Positions 34,112 through 41,917 are shown, counted from the first letter of the stretch. The stretch: 64,000 nucleotides of DNA from Saccharopolyspora kobensis (GCF_900108315.1 NZ_FNVB01000009.1:372001-436000); one strand, 5' to 3'. Notes: generated by a model from the letters alone, not told the origin. Numbers and translations: made by a program.

Positions 34112-35125
34112 ATGCGGAAGCTCGTGGTTGCGTTCGTCGTGCTCGCGGGTTTCGCAGGTCTGATCGGCGTGGGCGCGGTGACGATGCTGCTGTCCGGCGG
34201 CGGTGGCCGCGCCGGCTGGTCCAGCTGCAGCTCCAGCCTCGGGCCGTGGGGCGACGGTGCCGAGCGCGGGCAGCGCGACGCCGCGAAGCTGTCGGGCGAG
34301 TCGCTCGGCATCGTGCAGCGCATCATCGAGATCGGCCAGCAGCGCGGCCTGCCGCCGCGCGCCTGGCAGATCGCGATCCAGGCGGGCAAGACCGAGTCCA
34401 ACCTGGCCAACCTCTACCACGGCGACCGGGACTCGCTGGGCATCTTCCAGATGCGGCCGTCCATGGGCTGGGGAACCGTGCAGCAGGTCACCGACGTGGA
34501 CTACCAGATCAACAAGTTCTACGACGTGCTCCTGGAGGTCCCCGGCTGGGAGGAGATGCGCCCCGGCACCGCCGCCCAGAAGGTGGAGCGCTCGGCGTTC
34601 CCGCTGCGCTACCACCAGTGGGAGCCGATGGCCGCGCACCTGGTGAGCGCGGAGGGCGACATCAGCGGCATCACCGCTTGCGACGACCTGCCGAGCGCGA
34701 GCGTGCTGGGCTCGCAGGCCCTCCAGTACGCGCACGCGCAGCTGGGCAAGCCGTACGTGTGGGGCGCGGCGGGACCGGACACCTTCGACTGCTCGGGCCT
34801 GACGCAGCAGGCGTGGAAGGCCGCCGGCGTGGAGATCCCGAAGTACTCGCAGACGCAGTACTTCCAGGGCGGCGTGCACATCCCGCTGAACCAGGCGCAG
34901 CCCGGTGACCTGGTGTTCTGGGGCAGCGGCCGGGACCCGAAGGGCATCCACCACGTGGCGCTGTACCTGGGCGACGAGAAGGTGCTGCACGCCCCGCAGC
35001 CCGGCGAGTCCGTCGAGATCGAGACGTTGTGGGACGGCGGCGAGCTGCTGCCGATGGTGGTCCGGCCGGCCGCCGACACGCCACCGCAGGTGGCTGCCGT
35101 TCCTGCCGCGGGTGGCGAAGGTTAG
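34112..35125 (+). CDS. VirB1-like cell-wall hydrolase: lysozyme-like plus NlpC/P60 domains
   Basis: 337 residues. N-terminal membrane helix (5-28), then a lysozyme-like transglycosylase domain (about 60-170) with the probable catalytic Glu at residue 95 in GKTESNL and the SLGIFQMRPSMGWG segment. A C-terminal NlpC/P60 peptidase (about 200-325) has Cys227 in DTFDCSGL and His280/281 in IHHVALYLG, with LHAPQPG supplying the third polar residue. It should cut both glycan and peptide bonds of peptidoglycan to let the channel cross the wall. Starts one base after the VirB8-like stop. Confidence 0.88.
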   Translation: MRKLVVAFVVLAGFAGLIGVGAVTMLLSGGGGRAGWSSCSSSLGPWGDGAERGQRDAAKLSGESLGIVQRIIEIGQQRGLPPRAWQIAIQAGKTESNLANLYHGDRDSLGIFQMRPSMGWGTVQQVTDVDYQINKFYDVLLEVPGWEEMRPGTAAQKVERSAFPLRYHQWEPMAAHLVSAEGDISGITACDDLPSASVLGSQALQYAHAQLGKPYVWGAAGPDTFDCSGLTQQAWKAAGVEIPKYSQTQYFQGGVHIPLNQAQPGDLVFWGSGRDPKGIHHVALYLGDEKVLHAPQPGESVEIETLWDGGELLPMVVRPAADTPPQVAAVPAAGGEG

Positions 35126-35255
35126 GTAAGAATGGCGGGGGCCTGCTGACGTTGAGAACGCGCGGTTCGGCCGGGTCCCGCAGCGGAACCGAGGGCCCGG
35201 CGAAGTGGGTGGAGCGCTCACCCGCGTCCGCGCGAGTTCTCGGAAAGGGTGCACG

Positions 35256-35717
35256 ATGTTCACGCCAGACCCGATTCCGCGGCCGTCCGGTCCGCCCGCG
35301 TCGAGCACGCCGCTCGGCGACTACCTCTCGCACCGGCGGCTGCCGGGCGTGGAGCCCGGTTACGCGGTGCTGCCGCGTTCGCTGGCCGAGGCCATGCCGC
35401 TGCCGTGGCAGCAGCAGATGAGCAACCTGCTCGCCGAGTTCCACCAGGCGTTCGGACACCTGCAGTGGCCGGTCTACCGGGTGGTGCCGTCCCGCTACGA
35501 GCGCTTGGTGGACCTCGACGACGACCAGCTGGCCGAGGTCGGCTGCACGGTTGAGGTCGGTGACGACGGCGAGCTGGAGTACCGGATGCGCGACGGGCGT
35601 CGGGTCGACAACCCGGAGTCCCAGCAGGTGCTGGTGTCCTGCCTGGACCCGATCCCGCGGCAGACCCCGGGCGGGCAGCAGCCGACCCCGGCCGCCCCGC
35701 CACCGCCCGCCTGGTGA
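35256..35717 (+). CDS. Conserved-looking hypothetical protein at the end of the secretion-like operon
   Basis: 153 residues, soluble, starting MFTPDPIPRPSGPP; the ATG has GGAAAGGG ten bases upstream. The middle (DYLSHRRLPGVEPGYAVLPRSLAEAMPLPWQQQMSNLLAEFHQAFG) is well structured in composition, and the C-terminus is Pro-rich. It is 130 bp after the hydrolase gene on the same strand. No family recognised; location suggests an accessory or cargo-handling part of the module. Confidence 0.65.
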   Translation: MFTPDPIPRPSGPPASSTPLGDYLSHRRLPGVEPGYAVLPRSLAEAMPLPWQQQMSNLLAEFHQAFGHLQWPVYRVVPSRYERLVDLDDDQLAEVGCTVEVGDDGELEYRMRDGRRVDNPESQQVLVSCLDPIPRQTPGGQQPTPAAPPPPAW

Positions 35718-35829
35718 ACCGCTGAGGCTCCGCTGCGCACGATGACCGGGGGCTGCCGCCATTCGGACATCCCGGTCCAGTCGGTGCGCGGAGCGTGACA
35801 GCCGCGCGCAGTCGTGCGAGGCTCGGTGC

Positions 35830-36018
35830 ATGCCCCGCGGAAGGTGGTACTTCTGTCTGAAGCACCGGCAGGTCGAGCCGAAGGCCGGCTGCCGAGCCGC
35901 TGAGCGCTTGGGGCCGTACCCGGACCAGGAGACCGCGGCCCGCGCGCTGGAGATAGCCGCGGAGCGCACCAAGGCGGCCGACGAGGCCGACGTGCGCTGG
36001 GAAGAAGACGAGGACTGA
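35830..36018 (+). CDS. Small conserved actinobacterial protein
   Basis: 62 residues: MPRGRWYFCLKHRQVEPKAG with further features (RLGPYPDQETAARALEIAAERTKAADE) typical of a short actinobacterial protein often labelled SPOR-like or hypothetical. Two cysteines near residues 9 and 21 might bind metal. ATG at 35830 follows GTGCGAGGCTCGGTGC; a ribosome site (GAGG at 35819) is acceptable. It ends 5 bp before the RNB gene. Confidence 0.75.
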   Translation: MPRGRWYFCLKHRQVEPKAGCRAAERLGPYPDQETAARALEIAAERTKAADEADVRWEEDED

Positions 36019-36023
36019 GCCTC

Positions 36024-37457
36024 GTGGCGGCGGCGGTGGGTCCACCGAGTGGCACCGGAGTCGCCGCTGCCGCGCAGGACTTCTCGGCGATCCGCACCGA
36101 ACTGGGGCTGCCCGCCGACTACCCGCCCGCCGCGCTGGCCGAGGTCGAGCGCACCGTGGCGCAGCCGGTGCCCACCGGCTCCCGCGTGGACGCCACCGAC
36201 CTGCCGCTGGTCACCGTCGATCCGCCCGGGGCCAAGGACCTCGACCAGGCGGTGCTGGTGCGGCGCCGCCGCCGCGGTTACCGGATCCACTACGCGATCG
36301 CCGACGTGGCGGCGTTCGTGCTCCCCGGTGGTGCGCTGGACGCGGAGTCCCGCCGCCGCGGCCAGACCCTCTACCTGCCCGACGGCAACGTCCCGCTGCA
36401 CCCGGCGCGGTTGTCCGAGGACGCCGCGAGCCTGTTACCGGGGCAGGTGCGCGCGGCCGTGCTGTGGACCATCGACCTGGACCCGGACGGGCTGCCGGTG
36501 CGCGTGGACGTCCGCCGCGCGCTGGTGCGCTCGGTGGCGCAGCTCGACTACGACGGCGTGCAGCGGTCGCTGGAGCTGGGCATCCCGCACCCGTCGATCG
36601 CGCTGCTGCCCGACGTCGGCCGGTTGCGCCGGGAGCAGGCGATGCGGCGCGGCGCGATCGAGCTCGGGCTGCCCGAGCAGCAGGTGGAATCCGACGGGGC
36701 GGGCGGCTGGCGGCTGGTGCTGCGGCCGCGGTTGGTGGTCGAGGCGTGGAACGCGGAGATCTCGTTGCTGACCGGGATGTGCGCTGCGGAGATGATGCTG
36801 TCCGCCGGGATCGGGGTGCTGCGCACGGTGCCCGATCCGGAGCCGGAGACGGTCGCCGGACTGCGCCGCTCGGCGACCCGGCTCGGCGTGGCGTGGCCGG
36901 TCGACCTCCCGCCCGCGGTGGCGCTGGCCGAGATGGACCCGATCCGGCCCGAATCGCTCGCCGTGCACGTGGCGGCGACGCGGCTGCTGCGCGGAGCCGG
37001 CTACACCGCCTTCGGCGACGGCGCGCCCGCGAAGGCCAACCACGCCGGCATCGGTGCGTCGTACGCGCACGTCACGGCACCGCTGCGGCGCTTGGTCGAC
37101 CGCTACAGCGCTGAGGTGTGCCTGGCGGTGGCCGAGGACCGGCCGGTGCCCGGATGGGTGCTGGAGGCGTTGGCGCAGCTGCCCTCGGCGATGGGCAGCT
37201 CCGACCGGATGGCGGGCCAGGTGGAGCGGGCCTGCATCGCCCAGGCGCAGGCGTGGTCGCTGGTGTCGCGCGTGGGTGAGGAGTTCCCGGCCACCGTGCT
37301 GCGCGCCTCGAACGGAGTGGCGGGCGAGGTGTTCGTGGCGGCGCCTCCGGTCATCGCGCGCTGCACCGGTGACGGGCTCGGCGAGGGCCAGCAGGTCCGG
37401 GTGCGGCTGGTGGTGGCCGACCCCGAGCGCCGCGAGGTCGCGTTCGAAGTGGCCTGA
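36024..37457 (+). CDS. RNB-domain ribonuclease (RNase II/R family)
   Basis: 477 residues, a short RNB protein lacking the usual N-terminal cold-shock domains. 3'-5' exoribonucleases of this family use four Asp residues; here the motif reads DPPGAKDLDQAV, so the fourth Asp is Gln. Further on are YAIADVAAFV, LSEDAASLLPGQVR, and the NHAGIGASYAHVTAPLRRLVDRYSAEV segment that includes the catalytic Arg region. A small S1-like end (residues about 420-477) remains. Short RNB proteins with this DLDQ variant are, as I recall, a common actinobacterial form. GTG start. Confidence 0.85.
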   Translation: MAAAVGPPSGTGVAAAAQDFSAIRTELGLPADYPPAALAEVERTVAQPVPTGSRVDATDLPLVTVDPPGAKDLDQAVLVRRRRRGYRIHYAIADVAAFVLPGGALDAESRRRGQTLYLPDGNVPLHPARLSEDAASLLPGQVRAAVLWTIDLDPDGLPVRVDVRRALVRSVAQLDYDGVQRSLELGIPHPSIALLPDVGRLRREQAMRRGAIELGLPEQQVESDGAGGWRLVLRPRLVVEAWNAEISLLTGMCAAEMMLSAGIGVLRTVPDPEPETVAGLRRSATRLGVAWPVDLPPAVALAEMDPIRPESLAVHVAATRLLRGAGYTAFGDGAPAKANHAGIGASYAHVTAPLRRLVDRYSAEVCLAVAEDRPVPGWVLEALAQLPSAMGSSDRMAGQVERACIAQAQAWSLVSRVGEEFPATVLRASNGVAGEVFVAAPPVIARCTGDGLGEGQQVRVRLVVADPERREVAFEVA

Positions 37458-37535
37458 CGCACACCCCGTGGCGGATTCCCGCGCGCCGGTCGATCGTTGA
37501 CGGTGAGGAGTCGACGACGACGAAAGGGGCCAGTG

Positions 37536-38201
37536 GTGGCTGAGGTGCGGGAGATGACCATCGGGGTCCTGGGCGGAACCGGTGCGCAGGGCCGCGGGCT
37601 GGCGATCAGGTGGGCCCGGGCGGGGCTGAAGGTCGTCATCGGCTCCCGCAGCGCCGACCGAGCCGAGCAGGCGGCGAAGGAGATCGTCGAGATCGCCGGC
37701 GGTGACGTCACCGGCCAGGACAACGCGGGCTGCGCGGCGTCCGCCGACATCGTGCTGGCGGCGGTGCCCTGGGAGGGCCACGCGGAGCTGCTGGAGTCCC
37801 TGCGGTCGCAGCTGGCGGGCAAGATCGTGGTCGACTGCGTGAACCCGCTGGGCTTCGACAAGAAGGGCCCGTTCGCCCTGCCGGTGCCGGAGGGCAGCGC
37901 GGCCCAGCAGGCCGAGCAGCTGCTGCCGGAGTCGCGGGTGACCGCCGCATTCCACCACGTCTCGGCGGTGGCGCTGGCGGACCTGAGCGTCGACCACGTC
38001 GACCTGGACGTCCTCGTGCTCGGCGACGACCGCGAAGCCACCGACGTGGTCCGCGCCCTGGCGGGCGTGATCCCCGGCGTGCGCGGCGTCTACGGCGGCC
38101 GCCTGCGCAACGCCCACCAGGTGGAGGCGCTGACGGCGAACCTCATCGCGATCAACCGCCGCTACAAGGCCCACGCAGGCCTGCGCATCACCGACATCTG
38201 A
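37536..38201 (+). CDS. npdG: NADPH-dependent F420 reductase (Fno/NpdG type)
   Basis: 221 residues. Transfers hydride between NADP(H) and coenzyme F420. The Rossmann loop GVLGGTGAQGRGLAIRWARAG and NADPH 2'-phosphate contacts in IGSRSADRA are present, with DCVNPLGFDKKGPFALPVPEGSAA and TAAFHHVSA as family motifs. GTG codons at 37533 and 37536 and an ATG at 37554 are possible starts; GGGG at 37526-37529 fits 37536 best. It signals that the organism makes F420, in line with the PPOX-family protein at 50946. Confidence 0.88.
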   Translation: MAEVREMTIGVLGGTGAQGRGLAIRWARAGLKVVIGSRSADRAEQAAKEIVEIAGGDVTGQDNAGCAASADIVLAAVPWEGHAELLESLRSQLAGKIVVDCVNPLGFDKKGPFALPVPEGSAAQQAEQLLPESRVTAAFHHVSAVALADLSVDHVDLDVLVLGDDREATDVVRALAGVIPGVRGVYGGRLRNAHQVEALTANLIAINRRYKAHAGLRITDI

Positions 38202-38253
38202 GCCGCCCCGGCCACCCGAATCCCTCGCCCCCGGTAGCCACCTCACTCGCGGG

Positions 38254-38281
38254 GGCGTCGATCCCGCACGAAATTGACGCC
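38254..38281. repeat. TCGCGCGA-type palindrome, upstream flank of the DUF4326 gene
   Basis: GGCGTCGATCCCGCACGAA with GACGCC at the end: 6-bp outer arms around a degenerate TCGCGCGAA core. A related copy lies on the other side of the gene at 38743. Confidence 0.5.
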
Positions 38282-38317
38282 TCTCCGGGTGACGGGCGTT
38301 GTTGTCGGGGGATCGGG

Positions 38318-38737
38318 GTGGCGGGACCCTGGGCGGCGGAGGTGGTGGCGGTGCTGCCGGATGAAGCGAGTTCCTGGACCGACGACGAGCGGGAACGGGC
38401 CGACGCCCTGCTGGACGGCCACGCCGTCGTGGTCAACGTCCGCAAGAGCGGCCCGCACAAGCACCTGGTGCCGTGGCTGGAGGAGTCCGGCCTGCTGACC
38501 TACGTCGGGCACGCCGGGCCGCGGCACTCCTGGCCGGAGTCGGAGTTCGCCAGCCCGTTCCTGAAGGAGGCCAAGGTCGACCGCGAGGCGATGGTCCACC
38601 ACTACGAGCAGTGGCTCGACGAGCAGCCGAACCTGCTGGCCAAGCTCCGCGACGGCGAGCTCTCCGGCCGGGCCCTGGGCTGCTGGTGCGCCCCGAAGCC
38701 CTGCCACGCCGACGTCCTCGCCAAGCGCGCGGGCTGA
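38318..38737 (+). CDS. DUF4326 domain protein
   Basis: 139 residues. The C-terminus LGCWCAPKPCHADVLAKRAG is the hallmark of DUF4326, with three Cys and a His that probably bind metal. Upstream are VVNVRKSGPHKHLVPWLEESGLLTYVGH and WPESEFASPF, with a YEQWL segment. Function unknown; relatives occur in phages and mobile regions as well as chromosomes. GTG at 38318 follows GGGGATCGGG. The gene sits between two related palindromes (38254 and 38743). Confidence 0.8.
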   Translation: MAGPWAAEVVAVLPDEASSWTDDERERADALLDGHAVVVNVRKSGPHKHLVPWLEESGLLTYVGHAGPRHSWPESEFASPFLKEAKVDREAMVHHYEQWLDEQPNLLAKLRDGELSGRALGCWCAPKPCHADVLAKRAG

Positions 38738-38742
38738 GCGAC

Positions 38743-38770
38743 GCGTCGATCTCGCGCGAAAACGACGTCC
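38743..38770. repeat. TCGCGCGA-type palindrome, downstream flank of the DUF4326 gene
   Basis: GCGTCGATCTCGCGCGAAAA then CGACGTCC, overlapping the space between the convergent DUF4326 and SDR genes. Shares GCGTCGAT-C-YCGCRCGAAA with the copy at 38254. Confidence 0.55.
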
Positions 38771-38780
38771 ACCCGGGTGG

Positions 38781-39527
38781 TCACATCTCGGCGCGTCGGC
38801 CGCCGTCCACCGTCCAGGCCGCTCCGGTGACGTAGGAGGCCTTGGGCGAGAGCAGGAAGACCGCGACGGCGGCGAGCTCGGCCGGGTCGCCGGAGCGGCG
38901 CAGCGCCGCGGCCTGCACGGCGGCTTCGTGCGCCTTCGGGTCGCCAGCCGCGATCGTGCGGGCGCGTTCGGTGTCGAAGCGCCCGGGCAGCAGGGCGTTG
39001 ACCCGGACGCCGCGCGGGCCGACCTCGGTGGCCAGGTCCTTGACGAAGCCCTGGGTGGCCGGTCGCGCGACGTTGGAGCTGGCCAGGCCGGTCAGCGGTT
39101 CCGCTCCCGAGGTCGAGGTCAGGACGACGACGGAGCCGCCGTCGCCGAGTTCGGCGGCGACCTCGCGGGCCATCCGGATCGGCGCGATGGTGGCGATCTC
39201 CAGACCGCGCCGCAGCGTGTCGTCGTCCAAGCCGCTCGGCATCCCGGCGGGCGGGCCGCCGTGGCTGACGAACAACCCGTCCAGCCGCCCGAACTGCTCC
39301 CGCGCGTGGTCGATCAGCCGCCGCGGCGAGGTGGGGTCGGTGAGGTCCGCGGCGAGCCCACGAGCCCGGTCGCCGAGCTCGGCGACGGCAGCGGCGGTGT
39401 TCTCCGCCGAGGAGGACGAGACGACGACGTGCGAGCCTTCGTCGACCAGCGCCCGAGCGGTGGCGAAGCCGAGGCCCTTGCTGGCGCCGGTGACGATGAA
39501 GCACCGCCCGGAGAGATCCAGATCCAT
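38781..39527 (-). CDS. Atypical short-chain dehydrogenase/reductase (SDR)
   Basis: 248 residues. The NAD(P)-binding loop VTGASKGLGFATARAL, the LAADLTDP segment and the SHGGPPAG (NNAG-equivalent) motif are clear. After STSG, where a classical SDR has YxxxK, it reads SSNVARPATQGFVKDLA: the Tyr is replaced by Ser/Asn and the Lys by Arg. It therefore belongs to the atypical SNxxR group and may use a different mechanism or none. ATG at 39527, with TAGGGT at 39535-39540 seven bases upstream, so the message is probably leaderless. Substrate unknown. Confidence 0.85.
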   Translation of the reverse strand: MDLDLSGRCFIVTGASKGLGFATARALVDEGSHVVVSSSSAENTAAAVAELGDRARGLAADLTDPTSPRRLIDHAREQFGRLDGLFVSHGGPPAGMPSGLDDDTLRRGLEIATIAPIRMAREVAAELGDGGSVVVLTSTSGAEPLTGLASSNVARPATQGFVKDLATEVGPRGVRVNALLPGRFDTERARTIAAGDPKAHEAAVQAAALRRSGDPAELAAVAVFLLSPKASYVTGAAWTVDGGRRAEM

Positions 39528-39631
39528 GCCCGGAACCCTAAGCACCCCGAACACCCGCGGGGAACCCCGATGGAACCCGGCCGCGAAGGCCGTCCACGGC
39601 CCGCCGACCGGCGTCTGCCTCGCGACCTTCC

Positions 39632-39675
39632 GCAATTTCAATTGAAATCAGACGTCTGATTTCAATTGAAATTGC
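39632..39675. repeat. Perfect 44-bp A/T-rich palindrome, locus 3
   Basis: Single unit, perfectly self-complementary over all 44 bases: left arm GCAATTTCAATTGAAAT, centre CAGACGTCTG, right arm ATTTCAATTGAAATTGC. No GC hairpin or second copy follows, unlike loci 1, 2 and 4. It lies between the divergent SDR and hydroquinone-reductase genes, about 80-105 bp from each start. Confidence 0.95.
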
Positions 39676-39763
39676 CTTCCGTCACCCGGACGCCTCGGGT
39701 CCAGGGTGTGGGATGGCGGGGTTTCGGCTGAACTCCGGGGCGTCGCGGGCCTAGGGTGGCGGC

Positions 39764-40741
39764 ATGGCCGAGGCGCAGTTCGGGGCGGAGACGTCGCAGC
39801 GCGGCGAGTGGGTGCGGCAGGCGAACCGGTTCACCGACCGGATCACCGCGGACGGTTCTTCCGGGTGGCCGGTGGAACCGGACCGGTACCGGCTGGTGGT
39901 GAGCCTGGCCTGCCCGTGGGCGCACCGGTCGGTGATCGTGCGCCGGTTGCTGGGGCTGGAGGACGTGCTGTCGCTGGGCGTCGTGGACCCGATCCGCGAC
40001 GAGCGCGGCTGGCGGTTCTCCCTGGACCCGGACGGCCGCGACCCGGTGACCGGGATCGCCTACCTGTCGGAGGCGTACCTGGCCGCCGATCCCGGCTTCA
40101 CCGGCCGGTACACGGTCCCGGCGATCGTGGACGTCGCCGAGCGCAAGGTCGTCACCAACGACTACCCGCAGATCACCCTGGACCTGTCCGGGGAGTGGGC
40201 CGATCACCACCGCGAAGGCGCCCCGCAGCTCTACCCGGAACCCCTGCGCGCGGAGATCGACGAGGTCAACGCGCTGGTGTACCGCGACGTCAACAACGGC
40301 GTGTACCGCTGCGGTTTCGCCACCTCGCAGCAGGCCTACGAGGAGGCCTTCGAGCGCCTCTTCGCCCGCCTGGACTGGCTCTCCGAGCGGTTGGCCGGGC
40401 AGCGCTACCTGGTCGGCGACGCGATCACCGAGGCCGACGTGCGGCTGTTCACCACGCTGGTCCGCTTCGACGCCGTCTACCACGGGCACTTCAAGTGCAA
40501 CCGGCAGAAGCTGACCGAGCTGCCGGTGCTGTGGGCCTACGCCCGCGACCTGTTCCAGACCCCCGGTTTCGGCGACACGGTGGACTTCGACCACATCAAG
40601 CGGCACTACTACGCCACCCATAACCAGATCAACCCGACGGGGATCGTGCCGCTCGGCCCGGACCCGTCCGGCTGGCACACCCCGCACGGCCGGGAATCCC
40701 TGGGCGGCAGGCCTTTCGGCGACGGCACCCCGCCTGCCTAG
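39764..40741 (+). CDS. Glutathionyl-hydroquinone reductase family protein (Xi-class GST; mycothiol-dependent in actinobacteria)
   Basis: 325 residues. The N-terminal thioredoxin fold has the catalytic Cys in LACPWAHRSVIVRRL. Other family features are the insertion VVDPIRDERGWRF, VPAIVDVAERKVVTNDYPQI and, in the helical domain, NNGVYRCGFATSQQAYEEA and YLVGDAITEADVRLFTTLVRFDAVYHGHFKCN. It removes thiol adducts from hydroquinones. In organisms lacking glutathione the partner is presumably mycothiol. TAGGGT at 39752-39757 lies six bases before the ATG, so the transcript is probably leaderless. Confidence 0.9.
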   Translation: MAEAQFGAETSQRGEWVRQANRFTDRITADGSSGWPVEPDRYRLVVSLACPWAHRSVIVRRLLGLEDVLSLGVVDPIRDERGWRFSLDPDGRDPVTGIAYLSEAYLAADPGFTGRYTVPAIVDVAERKVVTNDYPQITLDLSGEWADHHREGAPQLYPEPLRAEIDEVNALVYRDVNNGVYRCGFATSQQAYEEAFERLFARLDWLSERLAGQRYLVGDAITEADVRLFTTLVRFDAVYHGHFKCNRQKLTELPVLWAYARDLFQTPGFGDTVDFDHIKRHYYATHNQINPTGIVPLGPDPSGWHTPHGRESLGGRPFGDGTPPA

Positions 40742-40784
40742 CCCGTCCTGGCGGCGAGGTCGATCCGAGGATCGTCGCGGAGAT

Positions 40785-40912
40785 CCGCAGGCTTTGGCTT
40801 CGACGCCTCCGATCTGATGCCCGCGGTGATGCGCAGCGCTGCTGGACGCGGCTCCGAGCGGCTGGACGAGATCCTGGAGCAGCTCGAAGCCTGGCAACCG
40901 TGGGCGAGGCGG
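40785..40912 (+). pseudogene. Decayed C-terminus of a sugar ABC substrate-binding protein
   Basis: In the frame beginning 40784, the DNA reads SAGFGFDASDLMPAVMRSA and then RLDEILEQLEAWQPWA. The word FDASDLMP, followed by an amphipathic LDEILEQLEA-W helix, is the classic end of family 1 extracellular sugar-binding proteins. No start codon or upstream domain remains, and the reading frame runs on into unrelated sequence. It is taken as the tail of a deleted gene, between the hydroquinone reductase and NmrA-like genes. Confidence 0.55.
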
Positions 40913-40947
40913 GGAGCCGGGGTCGACCAGGCTCCCCGCGCGAGGCG

Positions 40948-41829
40948 TCAGAGCGCGGGACGGAGGTGCGCGTGAGCCCAGGCCGCGAGCGTGGTCGGCG
41001 TGGTGGTGATGAGGCTGCGCTCGTCCTCGGGGACGAAGTTCTCGCGCTGCCCGACCGACATGCCGACGATGCCCTCGACCTGCCCGCTGCTCAAACCGGC
41101 TGCGCGCAGCGAAGCGCGGAAGTCGTCGTCGGAGATGCGTTCGGCGCGCACCTCGCGCCCGATCGCGCGGCTCAGGACCTCGGCCACCTGCGAGAAGGTC
41201 AGGTCCTCGGGACCGTGCACGGCCTGCACACCGGCCCCCGACCAGCTGTCCGCGAGCAGCCTCGCCGCCGCGACTTCGCCGATGTCGCGGGGATCGAGCC
41301 ACGGCATCGAGAAGTCGAGCGGCCACGGCGTGCGGAGCACGCCTCTGCGCAGGTCATCGAGCTCCATGAACAGGTTGGTGAAGAAGTAGCCGCAGCGCAG
41401 GTGCAGCACGGCGGCCCCGGTTTCGTTCAGCAGCTCCTCCGTCCTGGCCAGCCCGTCGATCTCACCGACTCCGCGGCGCTTCTCCGCGCCGACGCTGCTG
41501 AGGAACACGGTGCGGGCGATGCCGTTCTCCCGAACCGCCCGCGCCGCGTTCGCGCCCATGCGGGCGTAACCGGCGGCCGGGTCGTCGTCCGGGGTGGGCG
41601 GGTCCACCCAGAAGAGGCAGTCGGCGCCCTGCGTCGCGCGAACGACGGCGTCCGCATCTCCCTGGTCGCACGGCACGACGTCGACCCGGTCGCGCGTTGC
41701 CGCGTCGAGCTTGTCCGGTGCGCGCATCAGCAACGTCGGGCGCACGCCCGCTTGCAGGAGCAGCTGCACGACCCGGGAGCCCACGTGTCCGGTGGGCGTG
41801 GTGACGATGATCTTCTTGCGGGGTCCCAT
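40948..41829 (-). CDS. NmrA-like NAD(P)-binding protein
   Basis: 293 residues, atypical SDR of the NmrA/HSCARG group. N-terminal dinucleotide loop IIVTTPTGHVGSRVVQLLLQAG (TPTGHVG replacing the usual GxTGxxG), VFLSSVGAEKRRGVG, and a C-terminal substrate part with PWLDPRDIGEVAA and VHGPEDLTFSQVAEVLSRAIG. Such proteins act as redox sensors or reductases of quinones or phenolics; no specific role can be given. TAGCGT at 41837-41842, seven bases before the ATG, suggests a leaderless message. Confidence 0.85.
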   Translation of the reverse strand: MGPRKKIIVTTPTGHVGSRVVQLLLQAGVRPTLLMRAPDKLDAATRDRVDVVPCDQGDADAVVRATQGADCLFWVDPPTPDDDPAAGYARMGANAARAVRENGIARTVFLSSVGAEKRRGVGEIDGLARTEELLNETGAAVLHLRCGYFFTNLFMELDDLRRGVLRTPWPLDFSMPWLDPRDIGEVAAARLLADSWSGAGVQAVHGPEDLTFSQVAEVLSRAIGREVRAERISDDDFRASLRAAGLSSGQVEGIVGMSVGQRENFVPEDERSLITTTPTTLAAWAHAHLRPAL

Positions 41830-41879
41830 GCCAGGGACGCTACGGCCGATCGCGGTCGGATCCTGACCTCAATCGGCGC

Positions 41880-41911
41880 CGCGGGGGGCTTCCGGTCGGG
41901 AAGCCCCCGCG
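41880..41911 (-). terminator. Terminator after panB
   Basis: CGCGGGGGGCTTCC and GGGAAGCCCCCGCG form a 13-bp stem (one bulged G) with a short loop, 7 bp beyond the panB stop on the minus strand. Confidence 0.65.
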
Positions 41912-41917
41912 ACCGCG

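Noticed and set aside
27838-35717. Integrative conjugative element
   Set aside because: No relaxase, coupling protein, integrase, excisionase, origin or flanking direct repeat was found; treated as a secretion-like chromosomal module.
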